A program made the position numbers and the translations under genes. Below, one piece after another: positions 9,004 to 17,561 of a DNA stretch of 64,000 nucleotides (position 1 is the stretch's first letter; every line of letters begins with the position of its first letter). Origin of the DNA: Reinekea thalattae (GTDB lineage: Bacteria; Pseudomonadota; Gammaproteobacteria; Pseudomonadales; Natronospirillaceae); NCBI RefSeq assembly GCF_008041945.1, contig NZ_VKAD01000001.1:558001-622000 (forward strand), given 5' to 3'. The notes beneath the pieces are model-generated. The model worked only from the letters and a program-made list of their open reading frames with translations. It made no database searches and was not told the origin of the DNA.

Positions 9004-9582
9004 ATGGCGCAGCTTTATTTCTACTACTCGGCAATGAATGCCGGAAAATCCACCGCGTTACTGCAATCTGACTATAACTATCATGAGCGTGGTATGAAAA
9101 CGCGGCTGTTAACTGCGCAATTGGATAACCGCTTTGGCGAAGGCCAAATTGCCTCGCGTATTGGCTTGGAAAAACCCGCAGATACTTTTAATGAAAGCAC
9201 CGATTTAATTGATTGGTACCAGCAAGAGCCGAGTGTTGACTGTATCCTCATTGATGAAGCGCAATTTTTAACCAAACAACAGGTCGACGACTTAGCCACC
9301 ATTGTCGATGAATTTAATACGCCAGTACTGTGTTATGGCATTCGTACTGACTTCCAAGGCGAGCTGTTTTCTGGCTCAGAACGACTCTTAGCCATTTCCG
9401 ATAAGCTGACCGAATTGAAAACCGTCTGCCATTGTGGCCGTAAGGCAATCATGGTGGTACGGATGGACGAGCAGGGCAACGCCCTCGTCGAGGGCGCTCA
9501 AGTACAGATTGGTGGTAACGAGAAATACGTTTCTATGTGCCGAAAGCACTACAAAGAAGCGTTAGCAAAGGCTCAAAACTAA
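9004..9582 (+). CDS. tdk: Thymidine kinase (type II)
   Basis: Thymidine kinase phosphorylates thymidine to dTMP in the salvage pathway. The 192-residue protein begins [17 protein letters not shown], with the P-loop at once after the first strand. It has the lid and zinc region typical of the class and the substrate loop [18 protein letters not shown] near the C terminus, almost as in E. coli. The family start matches the ATG at 9004; a TTG-initiated extension from 8980 is improbable. The stop lies only five bases from the stop of the convergent ABC permease gene, so no separate terminator fits between them. Confidence 0.94.
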   Translation: MAQLYFYYSAMNAGKSTALLQSDYNYHERGMKTRLLTAQLDNRFGEGQIASRIGLEKPADTFNESTDLIDWYQQEPSVDCILIDEAQFLTKQQVDDLATIVDEFNTPVLCYGIRTDFQGELFSGSERLLAISDKLTELKTVCHCGRKAIMVVRMDEQGNALVEGAQVQIGGNEKYVSMCRKHYKEALAKAQN

Positions 9583-9587
9583 TACAG

Positions 9588-10490
9588 CTAAGCAGTTAAA
9601 TGCTTACGTTTACGGCCTAACCATTGGCTGAGCACGCCGTTATTTCGCCCTGTAAGTACTGAGACGAAATAACATAGGCCTAAGCTGGCAATAATGGTTG
9701 GGCTGGTTGGAATGCTGATGTAGTAAGACAGTAGCAACCCAACCAAGCAGCTGAAAAACGCCAGTACAATGGCAAGCAGGATCATCGGCTCCAATTGCTT
9801 TACCCAGAAGCGAGCAATGGTTGCTGGTAAAATCATCAAGCCAACCGACATTAATGTGCCCATCGCATGGAAACCACTGACTAAATTCAGTACCACGAGC
9901 ATCAAAAAGCCAAAATGGGCGATCGCGCCATAACCACTCACCGACTTTAAAAAGTCAGGGTCGATACATTCCATCACCAAAGGGCGGTACAGAATTGCTA
10001 GCGTTAATAGCGTGATGCTGCAAATAATTAACAATAGGATGAGTGCGGTATCGTCTAACGCCAATGTTGAGCCAAATAAAACGTTCATTAGGTCGACATT
10101 ACTACCAGACATAGAAATGATCATCACGCCAATTGCCAACGACGTTAAATAAAACGCCGCTAGGCTGCTATCTTCGTTTGTGTCTGTTTTGCGCGCGGCT
10201 AACCCAGATAGTAAGACAACAAAGCTGCCAGCAAGTAAGCCGCCAATGGTCATCGCGGTGACCGATAAGCCAGCAAATAAAAAACCCAATGCCGCACCGG
10301 GCAAAATAGCATGTGCCATCGCATCGCCGGTTAGGCTCATGCGCCGTAACATTAAAAACACGCCGACAGGGGCAGTACTAACCGAAAGCATCAACATGCC
10401 CAATAACGCACGTTGCATAAAATCGAATTCGACAAATGGCATGACAAACAGGCCAATAACGCTGGTGATTTCCCAGTTAGCATCAATCAT
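9588..10490 (-). CDS. Metal ABC transporter permease (ABC-3, ZnuB/MntB type)
   Basis: Integral-membrane subunit of an ABC importer for a divalent metal (zinc, manganese or chelated iron). The 300 residues are almost wholly hydrophobic with eight or nine membrane spans. The ABC-3 family signature region DAMAHAILPGAALGFL is near residues 57-72 and TIARFWVKQL follows later. Its ATG overlaps the end of the ATPase gene by eight bases, so the two are translationally coupled. No solute-binding protein gene is adjacent, unlike the complete znuABC at 27-29.7 kb, so the substrate cannot be fixed from context. Confidence 0.82.
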   Translation of the reverse strand: MIDANWEITSVIGLFVMPFVEFDFMQRALLGMLMLSVSTAPVGVFLMLRRMSLTGDAMAHAILPGAALGFLFAGLSVTAMTIGGLLAGSFVVLLSGLAARKTDTNEDSSLAAFYLTSLAIGVMIISMSGSNVDLMNVLFGSTLALDDTALILLLIICSITLLTLAILYRPLVMECIDPDFLKSVSGYGAIAHFGFLMLVVLNLVSGFHAMGTLMSVGLMILPATIARFWVKQLEPMILLAIVLAFFSCLVGLLLSYYISIPTSPTIIASLGLCYFVSVLTGRNNGVLSQWLGRKRKHLTA

Positions 10491-11214
10491 GTTTTACCTC
10501 GCATACTTCGGCGTGAATAGCGCCTAAGGCAACGCTGTTGGCTTTATTGATGTTGTCTGCACTGAGCACCTCATTACTTGGCCCGTGTGCAATTAATTCT
10601 CTAGAAAGCAACATGGTTTGAGGGAAATAACGGCGCACCAAATCTGAATTATGTACTACGGCAACAATCGTCGCGCCAGCCTGATGCTGTTCAATAAGCA
10701 CCTGCATTAAATCTTCAATGGTGGCTTCGTCGACAGCGGAAAAAGGCTCATCCAACAACAGAAGTTGCGCGTTTTGAATCAATTTACGAGCAAACAATAG
10801 CCGTTGGAACTGCCCGCCAGATAAGGCATTGAGGGTTCGTTTTTCGAAGCCTTTTAAGCCAACTTTAGCTAGCGCCAGCTGTATACGCTCGCGTTGATCC
10901 GCCGTAATTCGCTTAAACGGGCCATTTTCATACCAGAGGCCAGTACCTGTAAACTGGCCTACCGTCATAGGAAAGCGCCGATCCACCGCGCTCGATTGCG
11001 GCAAATAGCTGATATCACTTTTAACGATACCGTTAAACTCTACGTGGCCTTCAATAGGCAGAACGTGACCTAAAATGGTTTTCAATAGGGTAGATTTGCC
11101 AGCGCCGTTTGGGCCAACCAAGGCTAAAAAATCGCCTTTGGCGATATGTGCATTTAAGTGATGCACGGCTGGGTGGCGATCGTAGCCAATGGTTAGGTTT
11201 TCGAAACGTAACAT
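10483..11214 (-). CDS. Metal ABC transporter ATP-binding protein (ZnuC/MntA type)
   Basis: Cytoplasmic ATPase that pairs with the permease encoded downstream. The 243-residue protein has Walker A GPNGAGKST near residue 35, the signature LSGGQFQR, Walker B LLLLDEPFSAVD and the switch His in VVHNSD. This set is usual for the ZnuC/MntA branch. Its ATG shares one base with the stop codon of a possible 31-residue membrane ORF upstream (11214-11309). With the permease it forms a two-gene unit lacking a binding protein, which must be supplied elsewhere if the transporter works. Confidence 0.85.
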   Translation of the reverse strand: MLRFENLTIGYDRHPAVHHLNAHIAKGDFLALVGPNGAGKSTLLKTILGHVLPIEGHVEFNGIVKSDISYLPQSSAVDRRFPMTVGQFTGTGLWYENGPFKRITADQRERIQLALAKVGLKGFEKRTLNALSGGQFQRLLFARKLIQNAQLLLLDEPFSAVDEATIEDLMQVLIEQHQAGATIVAVVHNSDLVRRYFPQTMLLSRELIAHGPSNEVLSADNINKANSVALGAIHAEVCEVKHD

Positions 11215-11309
11215 CAGCTAATCGTTCCTAATAACAATGCGGATAATATAGAAATTAACAATAAAACGGCGGCAAGGCGTGCCACCAAAGGCCAATTAAA
11301 AAAGTGCAT
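11214..11309 (-). CDS. Candidate 31-residue single-span membrane protein, coupled to metal ABC genes
   Basis: Small frame starting MHFFNWPLVARLAAVLLL, followed by a further hydrophobic run and ending LLLGTIS. It predicts one transmembrane helix of about 20 residues preceded by an arginine. Its TGA stop overlaps the ATG of the ABC ATPase as TGATG, the usual sign of translational coupling. No good Shine-Dalgarno site is visible before its own ATG, which is the main weakness. It could be a real small transporter-associated protein, a leader peptide, or chance. I do not recognise a family. Confidence 0.4.
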   Translation of the reverse strand: MHFFNWPLVARLAAVLLLISILSALLLGTIS

Positions 11310-11340
11310 AACAATCGATTTTGTCTAACGAGGGCGGCAA

Positions 11341-11355
11341 TGATACAAGATATCG
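11341..11355. promoter_or_regulatory. Possible Fur-family operator (TGATA-N5-TATCG)
   Basis: TGATACAAGATATCG sits 32-46 bases upstream of the small ORF and metal ABC genes. It matches the TGATA-N5-TATCA frame of Fur-type 7-1-7 boxes at nine of ten outer positions. A perfect version occurs at 17398-17412 ahead of the NicO transporter. The assignment is inferred from position and similarity only. Confidence 0.3.
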
Positions 11356-11394
11356 AGGCGCTTTGTCCTCAGCCATTATCGATCAGCACAGCAA

Positions 11395-11898
11395 TTAGGC
11401 ATCCATAAATACCCGCAGCTGTTTATCTAGCTGCTCAAGGCTGACTTTAAGTTCATCAGCGCTCAGCCCTTCGGGTAAGCTCAATGTTAGCTTCGCTTCA
11501 AATACACCGGTGCTTAAGCCAATAACCGGGTAGCGCCGGCTTTCAAAATGGTCGATAAAAACATCCTGTTCATAGAGTAGGTGGGTGATTTCACTGGTTA
11601 AGCCTTGTCGGTCTTCGCCTTCTACAGTAATTCGCGCCATTTGGCGGATATTGAGTTTATCGCCAGAGACCGGATGGTAACTCACAGAATAGTCGTAAAA
11701 TTCAGCCATTAGCTCTTCAAAAGCCGGTAGTTGTTCTTCTTCGATGTCTAGCTTCAATAGGCCTGACATTTGGCCTTCGAGATGAATCATTTTATTGGCT
11801 AACCAAACACCTCCCAGTTTTGCGGTATCTTCTGTGAGCTGCTTGAACAGCCCGATTCGATCAGGGCCTTGAATTGATACAATAAGCTGAGTATTCAT
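11395..11898 (-). CDS. Tandem ACT-domain protein, GcvR-like
   Basis: Two ACT domains fill the 167 residues: the first begins IVSIQGPDRIGLFKQLTED, the second ARITVEGEDRQGLTSEITH. The family includes GcvR, which works with GcvA to repress the glycine cleavage operon, and many uncharacterised relatives that bind amino acids. The ATG at 11898 has a GAGG site. No gcv or other amino-acid genes are adjacent, so the regulatory target is unknown. The assignment to the GcvR/ACT group is firm; the specific gcvR role is an inference. Confidence 0.75.
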   Translation of the reverse strand: MNTQLIVSIQGPDRIGLFKQLTEDTAKLGGVWLANKMIHLEGQMSGLLKLDIEEEQLPAFEELMAEFYDYSVSYHPVSGDKLNIRQMARITVEGEDRQGLTSEITHLLYEQDVFIDHFESRRYPVIGLSTGVFEAKLTLSLPEGLSADELKVSLEQLDKQLRVFMDA

Positions 11899-12028
11899 AA
11901 CAACCTCGAATTGTTTTTATTGTTTAAATGTAACCGTTACAGTATAGGTCGATATTGAGCTGCGCGCTTTCGATCTGGCGCTACAGCCTTTATGAACCCT
12001 TTCTAACAGCACTGAATTAGGTAACGCC

Positions 12029-12562
12029 ATGTATAAGACGCTGTCCTCAACAGAAACCTATAAAAACCCTTGGATACGAGTACGTGAAGATATTATCGAG
12101 CGGCCAAGCGGTGAGCAGGGTCTTTATGGCGTGGTCGAGAAAAACGATTTTGCCGCCATTATTGCTGTCGACAATGGCCAGATTCATTTAGTTGAACAAT
12201 ATCGATACCCCATTGCACAGCCGACACTCGAAATCCCCATGGGCGGATGGACTGACCAACCCGATGCCGACCCAATGCAGCTGGCGCTAGGAGAATTACG
12301 CGAAGAGACAGGTTACCAAGCGGATAAAATTGAAAAAATAGGCTTTCATCATGTCGACAACGGTACCTCGACTCAGGGCTGCCATATCTTTTTAGCCAGC
12401 CAACTGCACTTTGTCGGTCAGCAATTAGATAATGAAGAAGAGGGGCTTATTGCCTGCCAAATTCCACTTGAGGTGTTTGAGCAAAAAATAATCAGCGGTG
12501 AGATTACCGATGCCTGCACCATCGCCTGCTATGGCTTGGCAAAGCTGAAAGGTTTACTCTAA
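12029..12562 (+). CDS. NUDIX hydrolase, ADP-ribose pyrophosphatase-like
   Basis: 177-residue NUDIX hydrolase that probably cleaves a nucleoside diphosphate linked to a sugar or similar moiety. The Nudix box is present: the upstream glycine of PMGG near residue 72, then LALGELREETGYQ with the metal-binding glutamates. A strand VVEKNDFAAIIAVDNGQIHL and the motif EQYRYP precede it, as in ADP-ribose and ADP-sugar pyrophosphatases (NudF group). The substrate cannot be settled from sequence alone. It precedes the allantoinase gene by 75 bases on the same strand, so they may be co-transcribed. Confidence 0.8.
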   Translation: MYKTLSSTETYKNPWIRVREDIIERPSGEQGLYGVVEKNDFAAIIAVDNGQIHLVEQYRYPIAQPTLEIPMGGWTDQPDADPMQLALGELREETGYQADKIEKIGFHHVDNGTSTQGCHIFLASQLHFVGQQLDNEEEGLIACQIPLEVFEQKIISGEITDACTIACYGLAKLKGLL

Positions 12563-12637
12563 GTCTGAAACTTATAATCTGAAACCTATAGATAGTTATA
12601 CTAAGTAACAACAGAAACACGATCAACTGAGAACCCT

Positions 12638-13537
12638 ATGAACAACGATTACCCAAGAGACCTCATTGGCTACGGCCAAACACCACCAAACGCAAACTGG
12701 CCCAACAAAGCAAAAATTGCACTTCAATTTGTCATTAATTACGAAGAGGGTGGTGAAAACTGCGTATTGCATGGCGATGAAGGCTCCGAGAGATTCTTAT
12801 CTGAAATTGTTGGCGCTGAATCCTATGCTGATCGCCACCTCAGTATGGAGTCGATTTACGAGTATGGTAGTCGTTCTGGCTTTTGGCGCTTACATCGCTT
12901 GTTTACTCAAGCGAATATCCCGACGACGGTTTTTGGCGTTGCCACGGCGTTACAAAAAAATCCAGATGCTGTTAAAGCCATGCTTGATGCTAACTGGGAA
13001 ATCGCCAGCCACGGTTTACGCTGGATTCACTATCAGGATTTCAGCAAAGAAGAGGAAAGGGTGCATATCGAAGAAGCAATTCGGATTCACCAGGAAACCA
13101 CGGGTAGCAAACCGCGTGGCTGGTATACCGGCAGAACCAGTCCTTATACATTAGAGTTGATTGCTGAGCGCGATGATATTTTATACTGCGCCGACAGTTA
13201 CGCTGACGACTTACCCTATTGGGACAATAACTATTCCAAGCCGCTTTTCATTGTACCTTATACACTCGATACCAATGATATGCGCTTTGCAACGCCACAA
13301 GGCTTTAACAGTGGCGAACAGTTTTACCAATATTTAAAGGATGCTTTTGATGAACTTTATCGTGAAGGCGAGCAAAGCCCTAAGATGTTGAGTATTGGTT
13401 TGCATTGCCGAATTGTAGGCAGACCAGCTCGCTTGGCTGCATTACGCCGCTTTATTGAATACACAAAACAGTTTGACGATGTTTGGTACGCCACACGTCA
13501 ACAAATTGCTGAGCATTGGTTAGCTGAGCATGGCTGA
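12638..13537 (+). CDS. puuE: Polysaccharide-deacetylase-fold allantoinase PuuE
   Basis: Cofactor-independent allantoinase of the NodB/CE4 fold, which opens the hydantoin ring of allantoin to allantoate in purine breakdown. The 299 residues open with YPRDLIGYGQTPPNANWP and continue QFVINYEEGGENCVLHGDEG, MESIYEYGSRSGFWRL and IASHGLRWIHY, all strongly PuuE-like. Residues near SHGLRWI and LHCRIVGRPAR correspond to the active-site region. No other ureide genes are nearby, so the rest of the pathway must be elsewhere. A CE4 deacetylase with another substrate is less likely. Confidence 0.82.
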   Translation: MNNDYPRDLIGYGQTPPNANWPNKAKIALQFVINYEEGGENCVLHGDEGSERFLSEIVGAESYADRHLSMESIYEYGSRSGFWRLHRLFTQANIPTTVFGVATALQKNPDAVKAMLDANWEIASHGLRWIHYQDFSKEEERVHIEEAIRIHQETTGSKPRGWYTGRTSPYTLELIAERDDILYCADSYADDLPYWDNNYSKPLFIVPYTLDTNDMRFATPQGFNSGEQFYQYLKDAFDELYREGEQSPKMLSIGLHCRIVGRPARLAALRRFIEYTKQFDDVWYATRQQIAEHWLAEHG

Positions 13538-13576
13538 TTAGTGACGTAGTTTATTAAATTTCCCTCATAAACTTTC

Positions 13577-13610
13577 AAAAGCCGTCTTAACTGCTAATAA
13601 GATGGCTTTT
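13577..13610 (+). terminator. Rho-independent terminator after puuE
   Basis: Stem AAAAGCCGTCTTA / TAAGATGGCTTTT with one G-T wobble pair, 40 bases after the puuE stop. The T run is short (four), so strength is moderate. Confidence 0.6.
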
Positions 13611-13815
13611 GCTGACTCTCTAATGACAACTCCCAATATAGAAAATAGCAGGGTGATTCAAACCCTCTGTATTTCAGCAAGCCTTATCGGCAGATCTTAA
13701 TTTCTTTTGTGGTTTAACTCTTAAGTTGGTTTCTGCCATCTACCTATCTCCTTATGTCCGATACTGTGAGGTATTGGATATTGCGTTTAGCATTGAATAT
13801 AGATAGCTGTACTCA

Positions 13816-13858
13816 GCCATAAAGACCTAACTGGCAGTCTTTATGGCTGGTTTTTTCT
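13816..13858 (+). terminator. Strong plus-strand terminator facing betA
   Basis: Perfect 13-base stem CAGCCATAAAGAC / GTCTTTATGGCTG, ten-base loop, then TTTTTT on the plus strand. No T run follows on the minus strand, so it is oriented to stop plus-strand transcription that would run into betA, rather than to end betA itself. Confidence 0.75.
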
Positions 13859-15541
13859 TTATACCGCGCTTGCTGAACGTTGTTGGCTTTGCCACTTATC
13901 AGCAACAACGACTGGTGCATCACTGGCGGCTAAAGGCGTTTTACCAAGAATTAGATCGGCAGCTCGTTCTGCAACCATAATGGTTGGCGCATTTAGATTG
14001 CCATTGGGTATGGTTGGGAAAATTGAAGAATCGACCACGCGTAGATTTTCAATGCCATGAACTTGGGTGTTGGAATTAACCACAGCCATATCATCTTCTC
14101 CCATTTTGCATGAGCACGATGGATGATAAGCGCTTTCTACTGAGCTTCTTACAAATTCATCAATCTGTTCATCTGTCTGTACGGCTAAGCCTGGCTGAAT
14201 TTCTTCACCACGATAGTCATCTAACGCAGGCTGATTAATAATTTCACGCGTTAATCGTACGCAGGCACGAAAGCCTTCAATATCATCTTGATGCGATAAA
14301 TAGTTAAATTGAATGCGTGGCGCGGTATGAGGATCGCTAGAAACAACCTTAACATCGCCTCGGCTTTTGGGTTTGTTATGGCCAATATGAACCTGAAAAC
14401 CATCACCAGCAAAGGCTTCTTTACCGTCGTAACGCATTGCCGCAGGTAAGAAATGATACTGCAAATCCGGCCATTCTAAATTGGCTTTAGAGCGAATAAA
14501 GCCGCAAGATTCAAAATGATTGGTCGCGCCTAAACCGGATTTATTAAGTATCCAACGAACGCCGATAAACAATTTACTTAATGGATCCAGTTTTCGGTTT
14601 AACGAAATGGGTTTTAAGCATTTAAACTGGAAATAAAACTCAAGATGATCTTGCAAATTTTCGCCAACACCCGGTAATTGATGCAGTGGTTCAATACCAG
14701 CAGCTTGTAACGTTTTTGAATTGCCGATCCCAGAAAGCTGTAAAATATGCGGTGAACCAATCGAACCTGCGCTTAGAATAACTTCTTTGTTACAGTTTAT
14801 ATCAATCAGTTTTCCTTTAACTTCATAACGTACGCCCACCGCTTTTTTGTTTTCTATCAGCACTTTATGCACTAACGCATGGGTTACAACCGTTAGGTTC
14901 TTACGTTTCATGGCCGGCTTTAAATAGGCATTCGCTGTTGACCAACGTACGCCATTTTTAACCGTCATGTGCATTGGGCCAAAGCCTTCTTGCTGGGCAG
15001 CATTGTAGTCATCAGTGGCTAAGTAACCGGCATCGGTACCGGCATTAATAAAGGCTTTATAGAGTGGGTTTTTCATTTGGTTGCCGTTATTAACCGACAA
15101 TGGGCCACTATCGCCACGGTAATTATCGCCACCAAAAGCCCAAGTTTCTGCCTTTTTAAAATAAGGTAAGCAGTGTGCGTAATCCCAGTTGTTTGCGCCC
15201 TGCTGCTGCCATTCATCAAAATCACGAGCATGACCACGAACATAGACCATGCCGTTGATCGATGATGAACCGCCAAGCACTTTACCGCGCGGACAATGCA
15301 TACGGCGGTTGTTTAATGTGGGTTCAGCTTCGGTTTCAAATTGCCAAGCGTATTTTTTAGTGTTCATTGGAATAGAAAGCGCTGTTGGCATTTGAATAAA
15401 AATACTTTTATCGCTGCCGCCAGTTTCTAATAGCAACACCCTATTACTGGCATCTTCTGTTAAGCGATTTGCAAGGACACAACCTGCACTGCCAGCACCA
15501 ACAATAATGTAGTCGTAGTTGCTTGAATTTTTTACAGTCAT
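13859..15541 (-). CDS. betA: Choline dehydrogenase (GMC oxidoreductase)
   Basis: Membrane-associated FAD enzyme that oxidises choline to betaine aldehyde for glycine betaine synthesis. The 560-residue protein has the ADP-binding fold [17 protein letters not shown] at residues 10-26, GMC signature 1 around [19 protein letters not shown], and the C-terminal active-site region with [10 protein letters not shown] and [17 protein letters not shown]. The ATG at 15541 follows AAGGA. It lies ten bases downstream of betB, so betB-betA form an operon. No betI repressor or betT/choline transporter is adjacent. A related alcohol dehydrogenase is possible, but pairing with betB supports BetA. Confidence 0.9.
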   Translation of the reverse strand: MTVKNSSNYDYIIVGAGSAGCVLANRLTEDASNRVLLLETGGSDKSIFIQMPTALSIPMNTKKYAWQFETEAEPTLNNRRMHCPRGKVLGGSSSINGMVYVRGHARDFDEWQQQGANNWDYAHCLPYFKKAETWAFGGDNYRGDSGPLSVNNGNQMKNPLYKAFINAGTDAGYLATDDYNAAQQEGFGPMHMTVKNGVRWSTANAYLKPAMKRKNLTVVTHALVHKVLIENKKAVGVRYEVKGKLIDINCNKEVILSAGSIGSPHILQLSGIGNSKTLQAAGIEPLHQLPGVGENLQDHLEFYFQFKCLKPISLNRKLDPLSKLFIGVRWILNKSGLGATNHFESCGFIRSKANLEWPDLQYHFLPAAMRYDGKEAFAGDGFQVHIGHNKPKSRGDVKVVSSDPHTAPRIQFNYLSHQDDIEGFRACVRLTREIINQPALDDYRGEEIQPGLAVQTDEQIDEFVRSSVESAYHPSCSCKMGEDDMAVVNSNTQVHGIENLRVVDSSIFPTIPNGNLNAPTIMVAERAADLILGKTPLAASDAPVVVADKWQSQQRSASAV

Positions 15542-15550
15542 TTTTATTCC

Positions 15551-17020
15551 TTAAAACGGGCTTTCTAGTGTTTGCATGCCAACGTATACCGCTTTTATTT
15601 GGGTGTAGGCTTTTAGAGTTTCGCTACCGTTTTCTCGGCCGATACCAGACATCTTATAACCACCAACGGGCATTTCGGCAGGTGATGCGCCATAGGCATT
15701 GATCCAACAAATACCCGCATCGATTTGATGAATGACACGATGGGCGCGTTTTATATCTTGGGTAAATACTGCAGCTGCGAGGCCTAGCTGGGTATCGTTA
15801 GCGCGGACAATAACTTCGTCTTCATCACTAAAGGTTAAGATGGACATCACAGGGCCAAATATTTCTTCTTTAACAATCGTCATGTCATCGGTGCAATCGG
15901 TAAATATTGTTGGCGCAACAAAAAAGCCTTGCGGTGAGTTTTCTGGTTGCAATGCCTTACCGCCAGCAAGCAAGGTTGCCCCTTCTTTTTTACCGAGCTC
16001 AATGTAATCTAAAACCTTTTGCTGATGCTGCTGTGAAATGAGCGCACCAAAATTAGTTTCTGGCTGCATCGGGTCACCACAAATAATATTTTGCTTAGTG
16101 CGTTCAACAAGGCGTTCTATAAAGCGTGGGTAAATCGCTTGTTGAACAAAAACTCGTGTTCCATTGGTACAGATTTCGCCTTGAGTATAAAAGTTACCCA
16201 GCATCGCTGCAGAAACGGCGTCTTCTAGGTCGGCATCATCAAAAATGATTAGCGGGGATTTTCCGCCCAACTCCATCGTGACTTCTTTTAGCGTATTGGA
16301 GGCAGCGGCCATGACTTTTTTACCGGTACCGACTTCGCCGGTAAAGGACACTTTGGCAATGTCTGGATGATTTGTTAACCAAGAACCGACGCGCCCATCG
16401 CCCTGCACTACGTTAAATACGCCGTCTGGTACGCCTGCTTCAGTGAATATTTCGGCCAAACGCATAGCGCCGCGCGGCGTTTCTTCTGATGGTTTAAAGA
16501 TCATCGCATTGCCGCAAGCCAACGCTGGCGCAGCTTTCCAACAAGCAATTTGCAACGGATAATTCCAAGCGCCTATCCCGGCACAAATACCTAAGGGTTC
16601 GCGACGGGTGTAATAAAAATCATCTCCAACGGGTTGTTGGTTACCTTCAATACTGGGCGCTAGACCGGCAAAAAACTCTATCGAATCGGCTCCGGTAACA
16701 ACATCAACTTCGCTAGCCTCCTGCCAAGGCTTACCAGTATCGATGACTTCGCCTTTCGCTAGTTCATCATTAGATTCTCGAAGTAACGCTACGGCTTTCA
16801 GTAAGATTCGGCTGCGCTCCATAGCGCTCATAGCAGACCAGATGGCAAAGCCTTTTTGAGCGCTTTCGATGGCCGCTTGCTGTACCACTTCGGTAGCGGT
16901 TTCTACCAAGTAACTGATTTCGCCTGTGGCAGGGTTAGTGACGGCAAAGGTTTCCCCCGTACCATTGGCGATATATTGACCGTGAACATAATTTTGGTAG
17001 GTAACTAACGAAGGCATCAT
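15551..17020 (-). CDS. betB: Betaine aldehyde dehydrogenase
   Basis: NAD(P)-dependent aldehyde dehydrogenase that converts betaine aldehyde to glycine betaine, an osmoprotectant. The 489 residues include [27 protein letters not shown], the catalytic-glutamate motif [11 protein letters not shown], the catalytic-cysteine motif GEICTNGTR, and the C-terminal [20 protein letters not shown] shared with E. coli BetB. Two adjacent ATGs (17020 and 17017) could start; GGAG is nearer the ideal distance from the second. It is first in the betBA operon, behind a 541-base upstream region. Confidence 0.92.
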   Translation of the reverse strand: MMPSLVTYQNYVHGQYIANGTGETFAVTNPATGEISYLVETATEVVQQAAIESAQKGFAIWSAMSAMERSRILLKAVALLRESNDELAKGEVIDTGKPWQEASEVDVVTGADSIEFFAGLAPSIEGNQQPVGDDFYYTRREPLGICAGIGAWNYPLQIACWKAAPALACGNAMIFKPSEETPRGAMRLAEIFTEAGVPDGVFNVVQGDGRVGSWLTNHPDIAKVSFTGEVGTGKKVMAAASNTLKEVTMELGGKSPLIIFDDADLEDAVSAAMLGNFYTQGEICTNGTRVFVQQAIYPRFIERLVERTKQNIICGDPMQPETNFGALISQQHQQKVLDYIELGKKEGATLLAGGKALQPENSPQGFFVAPTIFTDCTDDMTIVKEEIFGPVMSILTFSDEDEVIVRANDTQLGLAAAVFTQDIKRAHRVIHQIDAGICWINAYGASPAEMPVGGYKMSGIGRENGSETLKAYTQIKAVYVGMQTLESPF

Positions 17021-17561
17021 TTCTCCATATTGATGGTTTAGCGTATTTATTAGGAACTTAGCGCTGTGGTATTACTACCAAAATCCATCAATAACGACTT
17101 GCGGACATTGTGTAAACTCTTTCAACTAACATTGTATGCTTGCTATAGAACGACAGCATTCAGCTAAGCTAGTGCGGATCATGATAAATAAATGAGTAAC
17201 CGAGGTATATAGCTGGCCGTTATTCACCTAATTTTCAATCGTAGCCTTTAAGTTCAAGATCAAATTTTAAGCATCATACGAGCTAAGTTTAGTTCTCAGC
17301 ACTCGCGCTCAGCCTTGGCTGACTGGTTTACATCGGCTTAATTGTGCTGACCCTAATATTCAACATATCAACACTGTAAATCTGACTCTGCATAAATTGA
17401 TATACTATATCATTTGCCTTAGTATGCATCGTCGATTCAACTCACTCAGGCGCGTTAATTAACCCGAAGCTGTTTTTACATCAGGCGTGTTAGTGAGATT
17501 TTAATGATGACAAAGCCTGCCACTGAGGCATGTTGATTTCATTCTGTTATGTGTAAGCGCT
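17021..17561. other. Divergent regulatory region between betB and the NicO transporter
   Basis: 541 bases with no supported gene. It contains a nine-base inverted repeat TATTGATGG / CCATCAATA near betB (17028-17036 and 17085-17093), a 14-base palindrome TCAGCC-TT-GGCTGA at 17309-17322, and the 15-base palindrome at 17398-17412 described separately. No BetI-type regulator gene is here. Confidence 0.5.
17398..17412. promoter_or_regulatory. 15-bp palindrome, candidate Fur/Zur-type operator
   Basis: TGATATA-C-TATATCA is a perfect 7-1-7 inverted repeat about 150 bases upstream of the metal transporter gene. It overlaps TATACT, a possible -10 hexamer. The outer TGATA...TATCA matches the Fur-box frame, and the inner bases resemble Zur boxes. 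A related site lies at 11341-11355 ahead of another metal transporter. The regulator itself is not in the window. Confidence 0.4.

Larger units (their letters stand above)
13538..13858. other. Convergent intergenic region between puuE and betA
   Basis: 321 bases holding two hairpins with T runs on the plus strand (13577-13610 and 13816-13858). The roughly 200 bases between them contain only very short frames; one of 25 codons from 13623 has no visible support. A small RNA ending at the second hairpin is possible but unproven. Confidence 0.5.

Noticed and set aside
12666-13154. 162-codon frame overlapping puuE in another frame
   Set aside because: PuuE motifs run along the whole overlapped region in the other frame; this frame has no homology that I recognise.
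17028-17093. Nine-base inverted repeat near betB as a transposon end pair
   Set aside because: Too short and close together for terminal repeats, and no transposase or target duplication is visible. It is kept only as a weak regulatory candidate.
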